Source: Janthinobacterium sp. GW456P
GTDB taxonomy: Bacteria > Pseudomonadota > Gammaproteobacteria > Burkholderiales > Burkholderiaceae_D
Reading direction: 5' to 3'
Assembly: GCF_002127655.1 (NCBI RefSeq)
Contig: NZ_NEHB01000001.1
Span: forward strand, 211,972-275,971
DNA: 64,000 bases
The notes under the pieces were generated by a model. The model did no database searches, was not told the origin of the DNA, and was given only the letters and a program-made list of their open reading frames with translations. Shown one piece after another: positions 1 through 7,485 of this stretch; the first letter of the stretch is position 1, and each line of letters begins with the position of its first letter. A program made the translations under genes and the position numbers.

Positions 1-540
1 CCCCTGCTGCAATCGACATTGCTGCATGCGACCTCGATTGCTGTCGTGTATCGCGGCCAGGAATTCATACTGCATCAAGGCGAGCTGGAGACGGGCAAAG
101 CCAATGCGCCGAACGATACGACGCTGTATGAAATCGGCTCGGTCAGCAAAACGTTTGCCGGCCTGCTGCTGGCGAGCGCCGTGCTCGATGGGAAGGCGGC
201 GCTCGACGATCCCATACAAAAATATCTGCCGACCGCGTACCCGAACCTGCAGTCGCAGGGGCAGTCAGTGCGACTGCGCCATTTGATCACGCACACCAGC
301 ACCATGCCGGGCATGCTGCCATTGCAGGTGAACACCATCTTGCAGGATTTCACGGCACACGCCACGCCGGCGAAGCTCAATGCCGCCTATGCCCACTACG
401 GCCAACGGCAATTCTGGCCCTGTCCTTGTATTGAAAATCCTTGTGCCGCGGGTCTGATGCTAGCCCTGGCCGCCAGCAACATGCCTGAATGTGCTGGCGA
501 GGTGCCTGCTCACTCACCGTGGCGGTTTTGGTCTTCCTAA
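1..540 (+). pseudogene. truncated serine hydrolase (beta-lactamase / class C penicillin-binding family), 5' end outside window
   Basis: The reading frame is open from base 1. It encodes the N-terminal part of a class C beta-lactamase/esterase-type serine hydrolase. The segment YEIGSVSKTFAGLLLA contains the SxxK nucleophile motif, and it is followed by the family's LDDPxQKYLP and LRHLITHTS blocks. Similarity seems to continue to about base 413. The remaining 42 codons (Cys/Pro/Trp-rich) do not resemble the family, and the YxN and C-terminal KTG-type motifs of a normal protein of over 350 residues are missing. The gene is therefore probably a remnant cut by a deletion or rearrangement. The breakpoint is inferred from the loss of recognisable family sequence. 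A GCGGTTTT/AAAACCGC hairpin surrounds the stop codon. Confidence 0.6.
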
Positions 541-546
541 AACCGC
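522..546. other. 8-bp inverted repeat at the end of the truncated hydrolase
   Basis: GCGGTTTT (522-529) pairs exactly with AAAACCGC (539-546) around a 9-nt loop that includes the stop codon. It could act as a weak transcription end signal, but no long T tract follows. Confidence 0.4.
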
Positions 547-587
547 TGCCTGCAGCATTTTTTCATCCGCATGACATCCGTGCTGAA

Positions 588-616
588 CAAAAAAAAGCCG
601 CCCGGCAAGGGCGGCT
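588..616 (-). terminator. rho-independent terminator of amn
   Basis: On the minus strand a perfect 7-bp stem (GCCGCCC/GGGCGGC, bases 597-615) with a 5-nt loop is followed by about nine T residues, 20 nt after the amn stop codon. Confidence 0.85.
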
Positions 617-636
617 GGCATTGGTGAAGGTGGCGC

Positions 637-2151
637 TTACTGGAACGCCACCTCGGCAAAACTGCGCAATTTGCGGCTGTGCAGCCGGTCCACGCCCTGG
701 CGGCGCAGCAGTTCCACGGCGCGGATGCCGATGCGCAGGTGCTGGTCGACGCGCTCGCGGTAAAAATGGTTGGCCATGCCGGGCAGTTTGATTTCGCCGT
801 GCAGCGGCTTGTCGCTCACGCACAGCAGGGTGCCGTAGGGGACGCGGAAACGGAAGCCGTTGGCGGCGATCGTCGCGCTTTCCATGTCCAGCGCGATGGC
901 GCGGCTCTGGCTGAAGCGGCGCTCCGGCGTGCGCTGCGGCAGCAGTTCCCAGTTGCGGTTATCCGTGCTGGCCACGGTCCCCGTGCGCATGATGTGCTTT
1001 AAATCATGCCCCGTCAGCTGGGTGATTTCCGCCACGGCCGTTTGCAGCGCCTGCTGGATTTCGGCCAGCGGCGGGATCGGCACCCACAGCGGCAAGTCTT
1101 CGTCGAGCACGTGGTCTTCGCGCACATACGCATGCGCCAGCACGTAGTCGCCCAGGCTTTGCGTGGTGCGCAGGCCCGCGCAATGGCCGAGCATCAGCCA
1201 CGCGTGCGGGCGCAGCACGGCGATATGGTCGGTGATGGTTTTCGCGTTGGCCGGTCCCACGCCGATATTGACCATGGTGATGCCGCTGCCGTCGGCGCGC
1301 AGCAGGTGGTAGGCGGGCATCTGCGGCAAACGCGGCGGCGCGGCGCCCAGCGCATCCTCGCTCTCGACCGTCTGGCCCACACGGCGCGTGACCACGTTGC
1401 CCGGTTCGACGAAGGCGACGTAGCCGTCGTCGTCCGAGGGCGCGGCCGCATCGGGCGCGCGGTCCATCATGGCGTGGCCCAGGCGGATGAATTCGTCGAT
1501 GTAGAACTGGTAATTGGTAAACAGGACGAAGTTCTGGAAATGCTGCGGCGAGGTGCCGCTGTAATGGCGCAGACGCTGCAGCGAGTAATCGACGCGCGGT
1601 CCCGTGAACAGCGACAGCGGCTGCGCTTCGCCGTGCGCCGGTTCGTGCGTGCCGTTGGCAATGCCGTCGTCCATGGCCGACAGGTCGGGCAGGTCGAACA
1701 GGTCGCGCATGGCCAGGCGGCGGCCCGCATCCATATTGCCTTCGATATGGTCATGCTCGGCGAACGAGAAATGCACGGGGATGGGCTGGGCGCTGACGCC
1801 CACTTCCAGCAGGACCTTCTGGCCGCTGTTATGGTTTTTCAGCAGCAGGGTAAACTGGTCCAGGTAGTAATCGCCGAACAGGTCGGGGCGCGTCAGCGTG
1901 GTTTCAAACACGCCGGGGCCGGCGACAAAACCGTAGGCCAGCGGCGAGTCGGCGCGCGCCACGGTGTCGGTCTGGATGCGCACGAAGGGGTAGCAGGCGC
2001 GCACCCGTTCGTGCATGTCTTCGCCGGCGACAAAGCGCTGCAACGCGTCGCGCAAGTGTTCGATGCTGCTGCGGTAAATGGCTTGCACCTGTTCCAACGC
2101 CAGGCGGGGATCGTCGAAGCGGGAGGAGGCGATGAAGGGGGGCGTAAGCAA
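637..2151 (-). CDS. amn: AMP nucleosidase
   Basis: Hydrolyses AMP to adenine and ribose 5-phosphate in the cytoplasm, a purine salvage/adenylate control step. The protein (504 aa) resembles the E. coli enzyme along its length. Recognisable blocks are VDYSLxRLRHY, FQNFVLFTNYQFYxDEF, ITMVNIGVGPANAKTITDH, RPHAWLMLGHCAGLR, DYVLAHAYVREDHVLD, and the C-terminal DMESATIAANGFRFRVPYG, CVSDKPLHGEIKLPG and DRLHSRKLR. The last part is the nucleoside-phosphorylase-like catalytic domain. The frame is open far upstream, but a TTG at 2151 has AGGAG 7 nt before it and gives the family length, so it is the chosen start. It is transcribed divergently from the tetR gene across a 124-bp gap and ends at a strong terminator. 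Confidence 0.93.
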   Translation of the reverse strand: MLTPPFIASSRFDDPRLALEQVQAIYRSSIEHLRDALQRFVAGEDMHERVRACYPFVRIQTDTVARADSPLAYGFVAGPGVFETTLTRPDLFGDYYLDQFTLLLKNHNSGQKVLLEVGVSAQPIPVHFSFAEHDHIEGNMDAGRRLAMRDLFDLPDLSAMDDGIANGTHEPAHGEAQPLSLFTGPRVDYSLQRLRHYSGTSPQHFQNFVLFTNYQFYIDEFIRLGHAMMDRAPDAAAPSDDDGYVAFVEPGNVVTRRVGQTVESEDALGAAPPRLPQMPAYHLLRADGSGITMVNIGVGPANAKTITDHIAVLRPHAWLMLGHCAGLRTTQSLGDYVLAHAYVREDHVLDEDLPLWVPIPPLAEIQQALQTAVAEITQLTGHDLKHIMRTGTVASTDNRNWELLPQRTPERRFSQSRAIALDMESATIAANGFRFRVPYGTLLCVSDKPLHGEIKLPGMANHFYRERVDQHLRIGIRAVELLRRQGVDRLHSRKLRSFAEVAFQ

Positions 2152-2240
2152 GCGGATTCTCCTGGTAGCGGTTCGTGCATACCATTGTAAGGCAGCCGGG
2201 CAACTCATGTTGCCGCTCGTGTGGGCGCAGGCCGGGCCGC

Positions 2241-2278
2241 TTGACGAATTCAAATAGAATCTGTATTCTATTTGAATG
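2241..2278 (+). promoter_or_regulatory. tetR promoter with perfect palindromic operator; leaderless start
   Basis: A -35 TTGACG (2241-2246) and a -10 TATTCT (2264-2269) lie 17 nt apart. A perfect 13-bp inverted repeat, ATTCAAATAGAAT-CTGT-ATTCTATTTGAAT (2248-2277), covers the spacer and -10 and runs into the ATG at 2276. Transcription would start about 7 nt after the -10, on the ATG itself, and no Shine-Dalgarno is present. Autorepression by the TetR protein is inferred. Confidence 0.75.
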
Positions 2279-2875
2279 GTCAGACTTGCCAAATTCAACG
2301 AAAACAACTTCATCGACAGCGCCATCGCCGTCGCCGCCCAGTGCGGCGTGGGCGCCGTGTCGATGGCCGCCATCGCCGTCAAGGCCGGTGCGCCCATCGG
2401 TTCCGTGTACCACCGCTTCGATTCGCGCAACGCCATCCTGGCGCGCGCCTGGCTGCGCGTGAAAAGCGACTTCCGCGAGGAGGTGGCCAGCCGCTGGCTG
2501 GGCGGCGACACCTGGGCCGGCGTGCACGGCTTGCTGGACTGGTGCCGGCGCAAGCCCGTGTACGCGCGCTTCCTGCTGCAATGCGCGGACAGTCCGGATT
2601 TCAGCGGTGGCCTCAGCGAGGAGTTGCTGGCCGCCGTCGAAGAGGAACAGGCGGCGCTCGACGCCTGCTTTGTGCGCTGCGCCGAAGCCATGCCTGCCAC
2701 CACGGAGCTGGACATCGGTCACATGCTGCTCAAATTCGTGCTGATCGACGCGCCCGTGGCCGTCGTCAAGCCTTACCTGACCCAGGAGCGGCCGATACCT
2801 GCCAGCGTCGATGCCATGCTGCGCGCCTCGCACGACGCCGTGCGCGGCTGGGCGACCCAAACCATCACACACTGA
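2276..2875 (+). CDS. TetR/AcrR family transcriptional regulator
   Basis: Predicted one-component repressor of 199 aa. The N-terminal 60 residues form a TetR-type helix-turn-helix: an opening helix FIDSAIAVAAQCG, then VSMAAIAVKAGAPIGSVYHRF, where the GSVYHRF recognition-helix segment is typical of the family. The C-terminal half is an all-helical ligand-binding domain with several Cys residues (LLQCADSPDF, ACFVRCAEA) and no recognisable ligand signature. The ATG overlaps the right arm of a perfect palindrome that also covers its -10 element, so it very probably represses itself. Only 17 nt separate it from map, implying co-transcription and TetR control of map. The inducer is unknown. Confidence 0.9.
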   Translation: MVRLAKFNENNFIDSAIAVAAQCGVGAVSMAAIAVKAGAPIGSVYHRFDSRNAILARAWLRVKSDFREEVASRWLGGDTWAGVHGLLDWCRRKPVYARFLLQCADSPDFSGGLSEELLAAVEEEQAALDACFVRCAEAMPATTELDIGHMLLKFVLIDAPVAVVKPYLTQERPIPASVDAMLRASHDAVRGWATQTITH

Positions 2876-2892
2876 CAAAGAAAAGAATCCCC

Positions 2893-3696
2893 ATGCGTTA
2901 TTCCACCCAGCTTGAACACGGCAAGAAAATCCCCCTGCACGACGAAGAAGGTTTCATCGGCATGCGCGCCGCCGGCCGCATCGCCGCCGACACGCTCGAC
3001 TACATCGCTCCTTTCGTCAAACCGGGCGTGTCGACGGCCAAACTCGACGCCCTGTGCGAGGAATTCATGCGCGCCGCCGGCGCCATCCCCGGCACCATCG
3101 ACTACCATGGCTACAAGCACGCCAGCTGCATCTCCGTCAATCACGTGGTCACGCACGGCATCCCGTCCGAAACCAAGATCCTGAAAGTGGGCGACATCCT
3201 CAACATCGACGTGACGCCGAAATTCAACGGCTGGTTCGGCGACACCAGCCGCACCTTCAAGGTGGGCGCCGTCTCCATCCTGGCCAACCGCCTCGTCAAC
3301 ACGGCGTATGAAGCCATGATGGCCGGCATCCACACCGTGCGTCCCGGTGCCACTCTGGGCGACGTGGGCGCCGCCATCGAGGCGGTGGCCAAGGCGCAGG
3401 GCTTTTCCTCGGTGCGCGATTTCTGCGGCCATGGCGTGGGCCAGGTCTTCCACGACACGCCGCAAGTGCTGCACTATGGCCGCGCCGGCACGGGCATCGT
3501 GCTCGAACCGGGCATGATTTTTACGATCGAGCCGATGCTCAACGTGGGCAGCTACCAGGTCAAGGTCTTGCCCGACAAATGGACGACGGTGACGAAGGAC
3601 CGCTCGCTGTCGGCGCAGTTCGAGCATTCGCTGGCCGTGACGGAAACGGGTTTTGAAATCTTTACCCTGACCGGTTCGACCGAGCCGCTGGTTTGA
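2893..3696 (+). CDS. map: type I methionine aminopeptidase
   Basis: Removes the initiator methionine from nascent proteins and needs a dinuclear metal centre. All five metal ligands of the pita-bread fold are visible in the 267-aa protein: D106 (NIDVTPK), D117 (GDTSR), H180 (FCGHGVG), E213 (TIEPM) and E244 (QFEHS). Length matches the E. coli enzyme (264 aa). The frame is open further upstream, but the ATG at 2893 matches the family N terminus. The ribosome site is weak (AAAGAAAAG). It lies 17 nt behind tetR and 2 nt before a small hypothetical gene, not beside rpsB where the housekeeping map usually sits. It may therefore be a second, conditionally expressed copy (inference). Confidence 0.95.
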   Translation: MRYSTQLEHGKKIPLHDEEGFIGMRAAGRIAADTLDYIAPFVKPGVSTAKLDALCEEFMRAAGAIPGTIDYHGYKHASCISVNHVVTHGIPSETKILKVGDILNIDVTPKFNGWFGDTSRTFKVGAVSILANRLVNTAYEAMMAGIHTVRPGATLGDVGAAIEAVAKAQGFSSVRDFCGHGVGQVFHDTPQVLHYGRAGTGIVLEPGMIFTIEPMLNVGSYQVKVLPDKWTTVTKDRSLSAQFEHSLAVTETGFEIFTLTGSTEPLV

Positions 3697-3698
3697 GC

Positions 3699-4103
3699 AT
3701 GGATGCGGCCAGTGCCAGCTTGACGCAGCGCCTGCTGAACAAACACCGGCGCGACGCGGAAGACGCGCTGCAGCAGGTGGCGCTGGCCGTGCTGCAGCAG
3801 GAGGGCATCCGCGACGACAGCGTGCTGCGTTCTGAGCGCATCGCGGCCCTGGCGCCGCCCGTCGCCGGCGTGGTGATGCTGGCCGAGTGGCTGGCCTACG
3901 TGGACTGGGAAGGCTTCGACAGCGCCCTGTACGCGAATATCGACGCGGTGGCGGCGTTCGTCGCCGGTGAATTGGCACTGCCCGGCGCGGCCGCCAATCT
4001 GCTGCAAACGCGCGATGCGGCCGTGTTTGAAGCGCAGCGCCCCGCGCTGGCCGCTGCGGCCTTGCTGTTCATCGAACGCCACATCGCGCTCTTTCCCAGA
4101 TAG
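3699..4103 (+). CDS. hypothetical protein, third gene of tetR-map operon
   Basis: A 134-aa soluble, Ala/Leu-rich, predicted mostly helical protein with no signal peptide, membrane segment or motif that I recognise. Its ATG lies 2 nt after the map stop codon, so translation is probably coupled to map. A TTG six bases upstream overlapping the map stop is an alternative start. Codon usage and GC content look like the neighbours, which supports a real gene. Function cannot be assigned; context only suggests it shares the TetR-controlled message. Confidence 0.7.
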   Translation: MDAASASLTQRLLNKHRRDAEDALQQVALAVLQQEGIRDDSVLRSERIAALAPPVAGVVMLAEWLAYVDWEGFDSALYANIDAVAAFVAGELALPGAAANLLQTRDAAVFEAQRPALAAAALLFIERHIALFPR

Positions 4104-4121
4104 CGGCCTGCGTCTTACAAT
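4093..4121 (+). promoter_or_regulatory. possible sigma-70 promoter of the nitrobindin-like gene
   Basis: TTCCCA (4093-4098) and TACAAT (4116-4121) are separated by 17 nt and lie 39 nt upstream of the ATG at 4160. The -10 is good and the -35 only partial. Confidence 0.4.
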
Positions 4122-4159
4122 GGCGGCAAGCACTGTTGCCCCATTTTGAAGACTCCCGC

Positions 4160-4804
4160 ATGAGCGATTTTCCCGAAGATATCTACACCGAGCCGTCCGC
4201 CGACGTGCATACCCTGAACAACCTGGGCCCATTGACCGGCATGGCCGGCATCTGGACGGGCACGCGCGGCCTGGACGTCAAGCCGAAAGCGGACGGTCCG
4301 CGCAAGCAGGCCTTCGTCGAGCGCATCGAGCTGCAGCCGATCGACCCCGTCACCAATGGCCCGCAACTGTTCTACGGCTTGCGCTACTACATCCACATCA
4401 CCAAGCCGGACCAGGTCAAAACGTATCATGAGCAGGTCGGCTATTGGCTGTGGGAGCCGGCCACGGGCGCCGTGATCCAGACCCTGGCCATCCCGCGCGG
4501 CCAGATCGCCATGGCCTCGGGCACGGCGGCGGCGGACGCCACCAGCTTCGAACTGGTGGCCAAGCGCGATTCGACGGCCTACGGCATCTGCTCGAACCCT
4601 TTCCTCGAACACGCGTTCACCACCGTCGAATACCGCATCAAGGTCGACATCCACGCCGACGGCACCTGGGGCTACGACGAAGACACGGTCATGCTCATTC
4701 GCGGCAAGGATGAACCGTTCCACCATACGGACCGCAACCTGCTGACGAAGATCGGCGAGCCGACGCCGAATCCGATGGCGCTACAGGCGCTGGCGGCAGC
4801 CTAA
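4160..4804 (+). CDS. nitrobindin-like heme-binding beta-barrel (FABP-type) domain protein
   Basis: A 214-aa cytoplasmic protein of the nitrobindin/THAP4-like beta-barrel group. The N-terminal LTGMAGIWTGTRG matches the usual P-L-x-x-L-x-G-x-W-x-G opening. It is followed by alternating strands with LFYGLRYYIHI, EQVGYWLWEPATGAVIQTLAIPRGQIAMASG and FTTVEYRIKVDIHADGTWGYDEDTVM, which fit the barrel pattern. Nitrobindins bind heme b and react with nitric oxide or peroxynitrite. Whether this member binds heme is not established from sequence. It has its own possible promoter and is followed by a hairpin and the 102-bp palindrome, so it appears to be a single-gene unit. Confidence 0.75.
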   Translation: MSDFPEDIYTEPSADVHTLNNLGPLTGMAGIWTGTRGLDVKPKADGPRKQAFVERIELQPIDPVTNGPQLFYGLRYYIHITKPDQVKTYHEQVGYWLWEPATGAVIQTLAIPRGQIAMASGTAAADATSFELVAKRDSTAYGICSNPFLEHAFTTVEYRIKVDIHADGTWGYDEDTVMLIRGKDEPFHHTDRNLLTKIGEPTPNPMALQALAAA

Positions 4805-4812
4805 AAATCGGA

Positions 4813-4834
4813 AGCGGCGGTTCTTGCCGCCGCT
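4813..4834 (+). terminator. hairpin after nitrobindin-like gene
   Basis: AGCGGCGG (4813-4820) pairs perfectly with CCGCCGCT (4827-4834) around a 6-nt loop, 9 nt after the stop codon. No T tract follows, so efficiency as a terminator is uncertain. Confidence 0.45.
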
Positions 4835-4839
4835 CTGCT

Positions 4840-4941
4840 GGAGCGCCTGAAAAATGCTCAGGGCTAGGCGCGTTGCCGCAGGCAGTACGAACGTACGGCC
4901 AGGCAACGCAACAACGCCCTGGGCTTTTTCTCAGGTGCTCC
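4840..4941. repeat. about 102-bp long imperfect palindrome between convergent genes
   Basis: The two halves are near reverse complements. Outer arms are GGAGCGCCTGAAAAA against TTTTTCTCAGGTGCTCC, with inner blocks CAGGGC/GCCCTG and GCGTTGCC/GGCAACGC. The centre is GTAC-gaac-GTAC (4885-4896), and the axis is at about 4890. It fills the gap between two convergent genes and its last bases abut the stop codon of the downstream gene. It could serve as a bidirectional terminator or be a dispersed palindromic repeat. No second copy is present in this window. Confidence 0.7.
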
Positions 4942-7404
4942 TTAAGGCTGTCCCTGGGCCACGGCCTTGATCGCGCGTTCCTCGCCCATGGCGGCGGCGA
5001 TCTTCCAGCGCTGCATGGCGCTGGCGCGGTCGGGGCGTTTTAAGCCCGCGCCTTCCCAGTCCATCAGCCCCAGGTTATAGATGTCGCCCGCGCTGCCCTT
5101 GTCGGCGGCCAGGGTGAACCATTTGCGCGCTTCCTTGTGGTTGACGGGGATCTGGTAGCCGCGCACGTTGTACAGGCCCAGCAGATGCATGGCTTGCGCA
5201 TTGCCCTTGTTGGCTGCCTGTTTCAGCAGGTCGAGCCCGCGCGCCATGTTGCGCGGCTCCTGCCAGCCTTCGGCCAGCATCACGCCCTTCGCCGTCAAGG
5301 CATAACTGTCGTTCTTCAGCAGGCCCTTGCCGATCAGGGGCTTGGCGGCCACCTGGCGCGCTGCGCGCTGCTGCGCCGTCGGCGCCGTGACGGGGCCGGG
5401 CTTGCCTTCGCCCATCAGCAGCATCCAGCCATATAGTCCATACGCGCCCGCATCGCCCTTGCCGACCAGGCTTTCCAGCATGGCCAGCGCCTGCACCTTG
5501 TCGCCATTTTCATACAGTTTGACGGCTCTGGCGGCACTTGCGTCCGGCGGCACGACGGCCGGCGCGTGTGGCGTCACCGGCACCGAGGCCATGGCCGCCT
5601 CCTGCGGCGGAGCAGCGGGGCGCACGCGCACGGGCAAGCCATAGCTGGCGGCCAGCACGGCCAGGCTGGCGGGCGCGAGGATCAGCACTTGCGCCAGCTG
5701 GTTGCGGCGGCCCTTGCCGGCGATGCCCATGGCGCGCTCGGCCTGCTGCTCGCCGCCCAGCGCTTCGCTCAGCACGGCTTTGACCTTGCGGTTGAACAGC
5801 CAGTAGCCGGCGCCCGTGACGAGCAGGCCGGCGACGGCGGCGGCCCCGCGCCCGGCGAAGAACCAGGCGGCGATGGCGGCGGCCAGCGCGGCCAGCGCGC
5901 TTTTCCACCAGAATTGCTTGGCCAGCCGCGTGTAGACCTGGCGCAGCGCACCGAGCACGCAGGTGCGCACATTGTTTGCATACTCGGCGGAGACGACGTC
6001 GACGTGCGCATGGTCCGCGTCGCCGCTGAGGACCGACTCGATCACGTCCGCATTCAGCTCCGAGGCGGCCACGTCGCGCAGCGGCGTGAGCAAGCCTTGC
6101 ACGTGGGCCGAGAACAGGCCGTCATCCAAGCTGCCGGCCAGCGCATCGCTGAGCGCCTTGAGGTCGCCGCGCAGCAGCTTTTCCACGATGTCGTCCAGGG
6201 TCAGCCAGCGCAAGTCCGTGCCATACGCCACCAGGTGGTGTTTTTCGGCGTTGCACGCGGCGTCCAGGCGCACGATGCGCAGCTTGCCGGCATACAGGGC
6301 GTCGACTTCCTGCGGCTGGTCTTCATTGTAAATGCTCACTTTTGCCAAGCTGAGGCTGCTGGCAATGGCCGCCAGTGAGTGCACGCTCTCCTTGTCGCGG
6401 ATGCGGCGCGCGTCGTCGGGCGCCTGCTTGGGCAGGCTGACGCTGTAGCCGGGCGCCACGTGCACGTCGATCCAGGCCGCCGTGCCCACCTTGCCGGAAC
6501 CGTCGCAGGGGTTGCAGCGCAGGTCGCCCACGCCGCTGCAGGTACGGCACGTCACCTTGCCGCTGGCGCGGCAGGTGCCGCAATTGATGTTGCCGGAACC
6601 GTGGCAGGTGTTGCAACTGACCTTGCCGAAACTGCAATGGTAGCAAGAGCGGTATTCGGTGCGGTACTGGGGCCGCGTTTCGCTGTGGTAGCTCGTATGG
6701 GAGCTGCCGTTGCTGTAGGTGGTAGTGGGTACTTGCACCGTGATGTAATCGGTGACTTGCTCGGCCACCGTGCCGCTGCCGCTGCAATACGAGCACGACA
6801 CCTTGCCGCTGCCGTAGCAGCCGTAACCGTCGCAGCTGACGGTGCGCCCGCCGTGGCAGTTCCAGCACGTTTCCGTTGTCGCGCCGTGGCAGGTGTGGCA
6901 GCTGACGCGGCCGTGGCCGGAACAGGGGCTGCAGGTATCGAGGTGCCAGTACTTGACGGCGTGCGGCAGGTAGACGCCCGCCTCGACGCCGTTGTAGGCA
7001 TGGCCCGCCTGGCACAGGGCGGCGTCGAGCTTGGACGCCGCGCGGCGCAGCCGTTCCTTCTCTTGCGCGTGAGCGAGCGCTCCCACCTCGTGCGAGGCGC
7101 CCCGGCAGTCGTTGCCCGCCGGCGCGAAATAGCCGTTGATGACGCGCTGCTCGAAGCGCGCCTCGAGCGCATAGTTTGCCTGCAAGGAAAACTCCTGCAG
7201 CACGTCTTCCTCGTCCAGCGGCGTGATGTCCTGCGGCTCGAACCGCGTCTTGTCCTGCACCAGGGTGCGCAGCTTGCCCAATACGGTGGGAATGTCTTCC
7301 TTGCCGAGCTTGACGGGTGCTGGCGCCGTGACGGCAGTCTCTGTCACCTGCGGCGCATCCTCGCCGCCTGGGGTTTCATGGGCCGTCTCGGTGCTGGGGT
7401 TCAT
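4942..7404 (-). CDS. large membrane protein with DnaJ-type cysteine-rich repeats and C-terminal Sel1 repeats
   Basis: An 820-aa protein of unknown function. Residues 1-35 are Ala/Thr-rich and residues 36-150 probably globular. Residues 158-300 hold nine CxxC pairs and one CxxxxC pair in DnaJ-like CxxCxGxG settings (C158/161, 169/172, 180/183, 191/196, 204/207, then 254/257, 265/268, 275/278, 286/289, 297/300), likely binding about five zinc ions. A Ser/Thr/Tyr-rich insert (about 212-250) splits the array. Hydrophobic stretches at about 501-537 and 570-590 are probable membrane segments. After a Pro/Ala linker, about 690-810 contain Sel1-type repeats (AMHLLGLYNVRGYQI, DIYNLGLMDWEGAGL). No J domain is present. 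The start is ATG with AAAGGA upstream. It lies 81 bp behind the araC-type gene on the same strand. Confidence 0.8.
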   Translation of the reverse strand: MNPSTETAHETPGGEDAPQVTETAVTAPAPVKLGKEDIPTVLGKLRTLVQDKTRFEPQDITPLDEEDVLQEFSLQANYALEARFEQRVINGYFAPAGNDCRGASHEVGALAHAQEKERLRRAASKLDAALCQAGHAYNGVEAGVYLPHAVKYWHLDTCSPCSGHGRVSCHTCHGATTETCWNCHGGRTVSCDGYGCYGSGKVSCSYCSGSGTVAEQVTDYITVQVPTTTYSNGSSHTSYHSETRPQYRTEYRSCYHCSFGKVSCNTCHGSGNINCGTCRASGKVTCRTCSGVGDLRCNPCDGSGKVGTAAWIDVHVAPGYSVSLPKQAPDDARRIRDKESVHSLAAIASSLSLAKVSIYNEDQPQEVDALYAGKLRIVRLDAACNAEKHHLVAYGTDLRWLTLDDIVEKLLRGDLKALSDALAGSLDDGLFSAHVQGLLTPLRDVAASELNADVIESVLSGDADHAHVDVVSAEYANNVRTCVLGALRQVYTRLAKQFWWKSALAALAAAIAAWFFAGRGAAAVAGLLVTGAGYWLFNRKVKAVLSEALGGEQQAERAMGIAGKGRRNQLAQVLILAPASLAVLAASYGLPVRVRPAAPPQEAAMASVPVTPHAPAVVPPDASAARAVKLYENGDKVQALAMLESLVGKGDAGAYGLYGWMLLMGEGKPGPVTAPTAQQRAARQVAAKPLIGKGLLKNDSYALTAKGVMLAEGWQEPRNMARGLDLLKQAANKGNAQAMHLLGLYNVRGYQIPVNHKEARKWFTLAADKGSAGDIYNLGLMDWEGAGLKRPDRASAMQRWKIAAAMGEERAIKAVAQGQP

Positions 7405-7485
7405 GCGCGTCCTTTTGCTCTCTGGAAAGATGTTTGAATTTTAGCATCCTCATATGACAAAGCATGACAAGGCGGACCCGCTTTT

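Noticed and set aside
2152-2715. N-terminal extension of the amn frame up to 2715
   Set aside because: The extension overlaps tetR antisense, has no similarity to AMP nucleosidase, and the TTG at 2151 has an ideal ribosome site.
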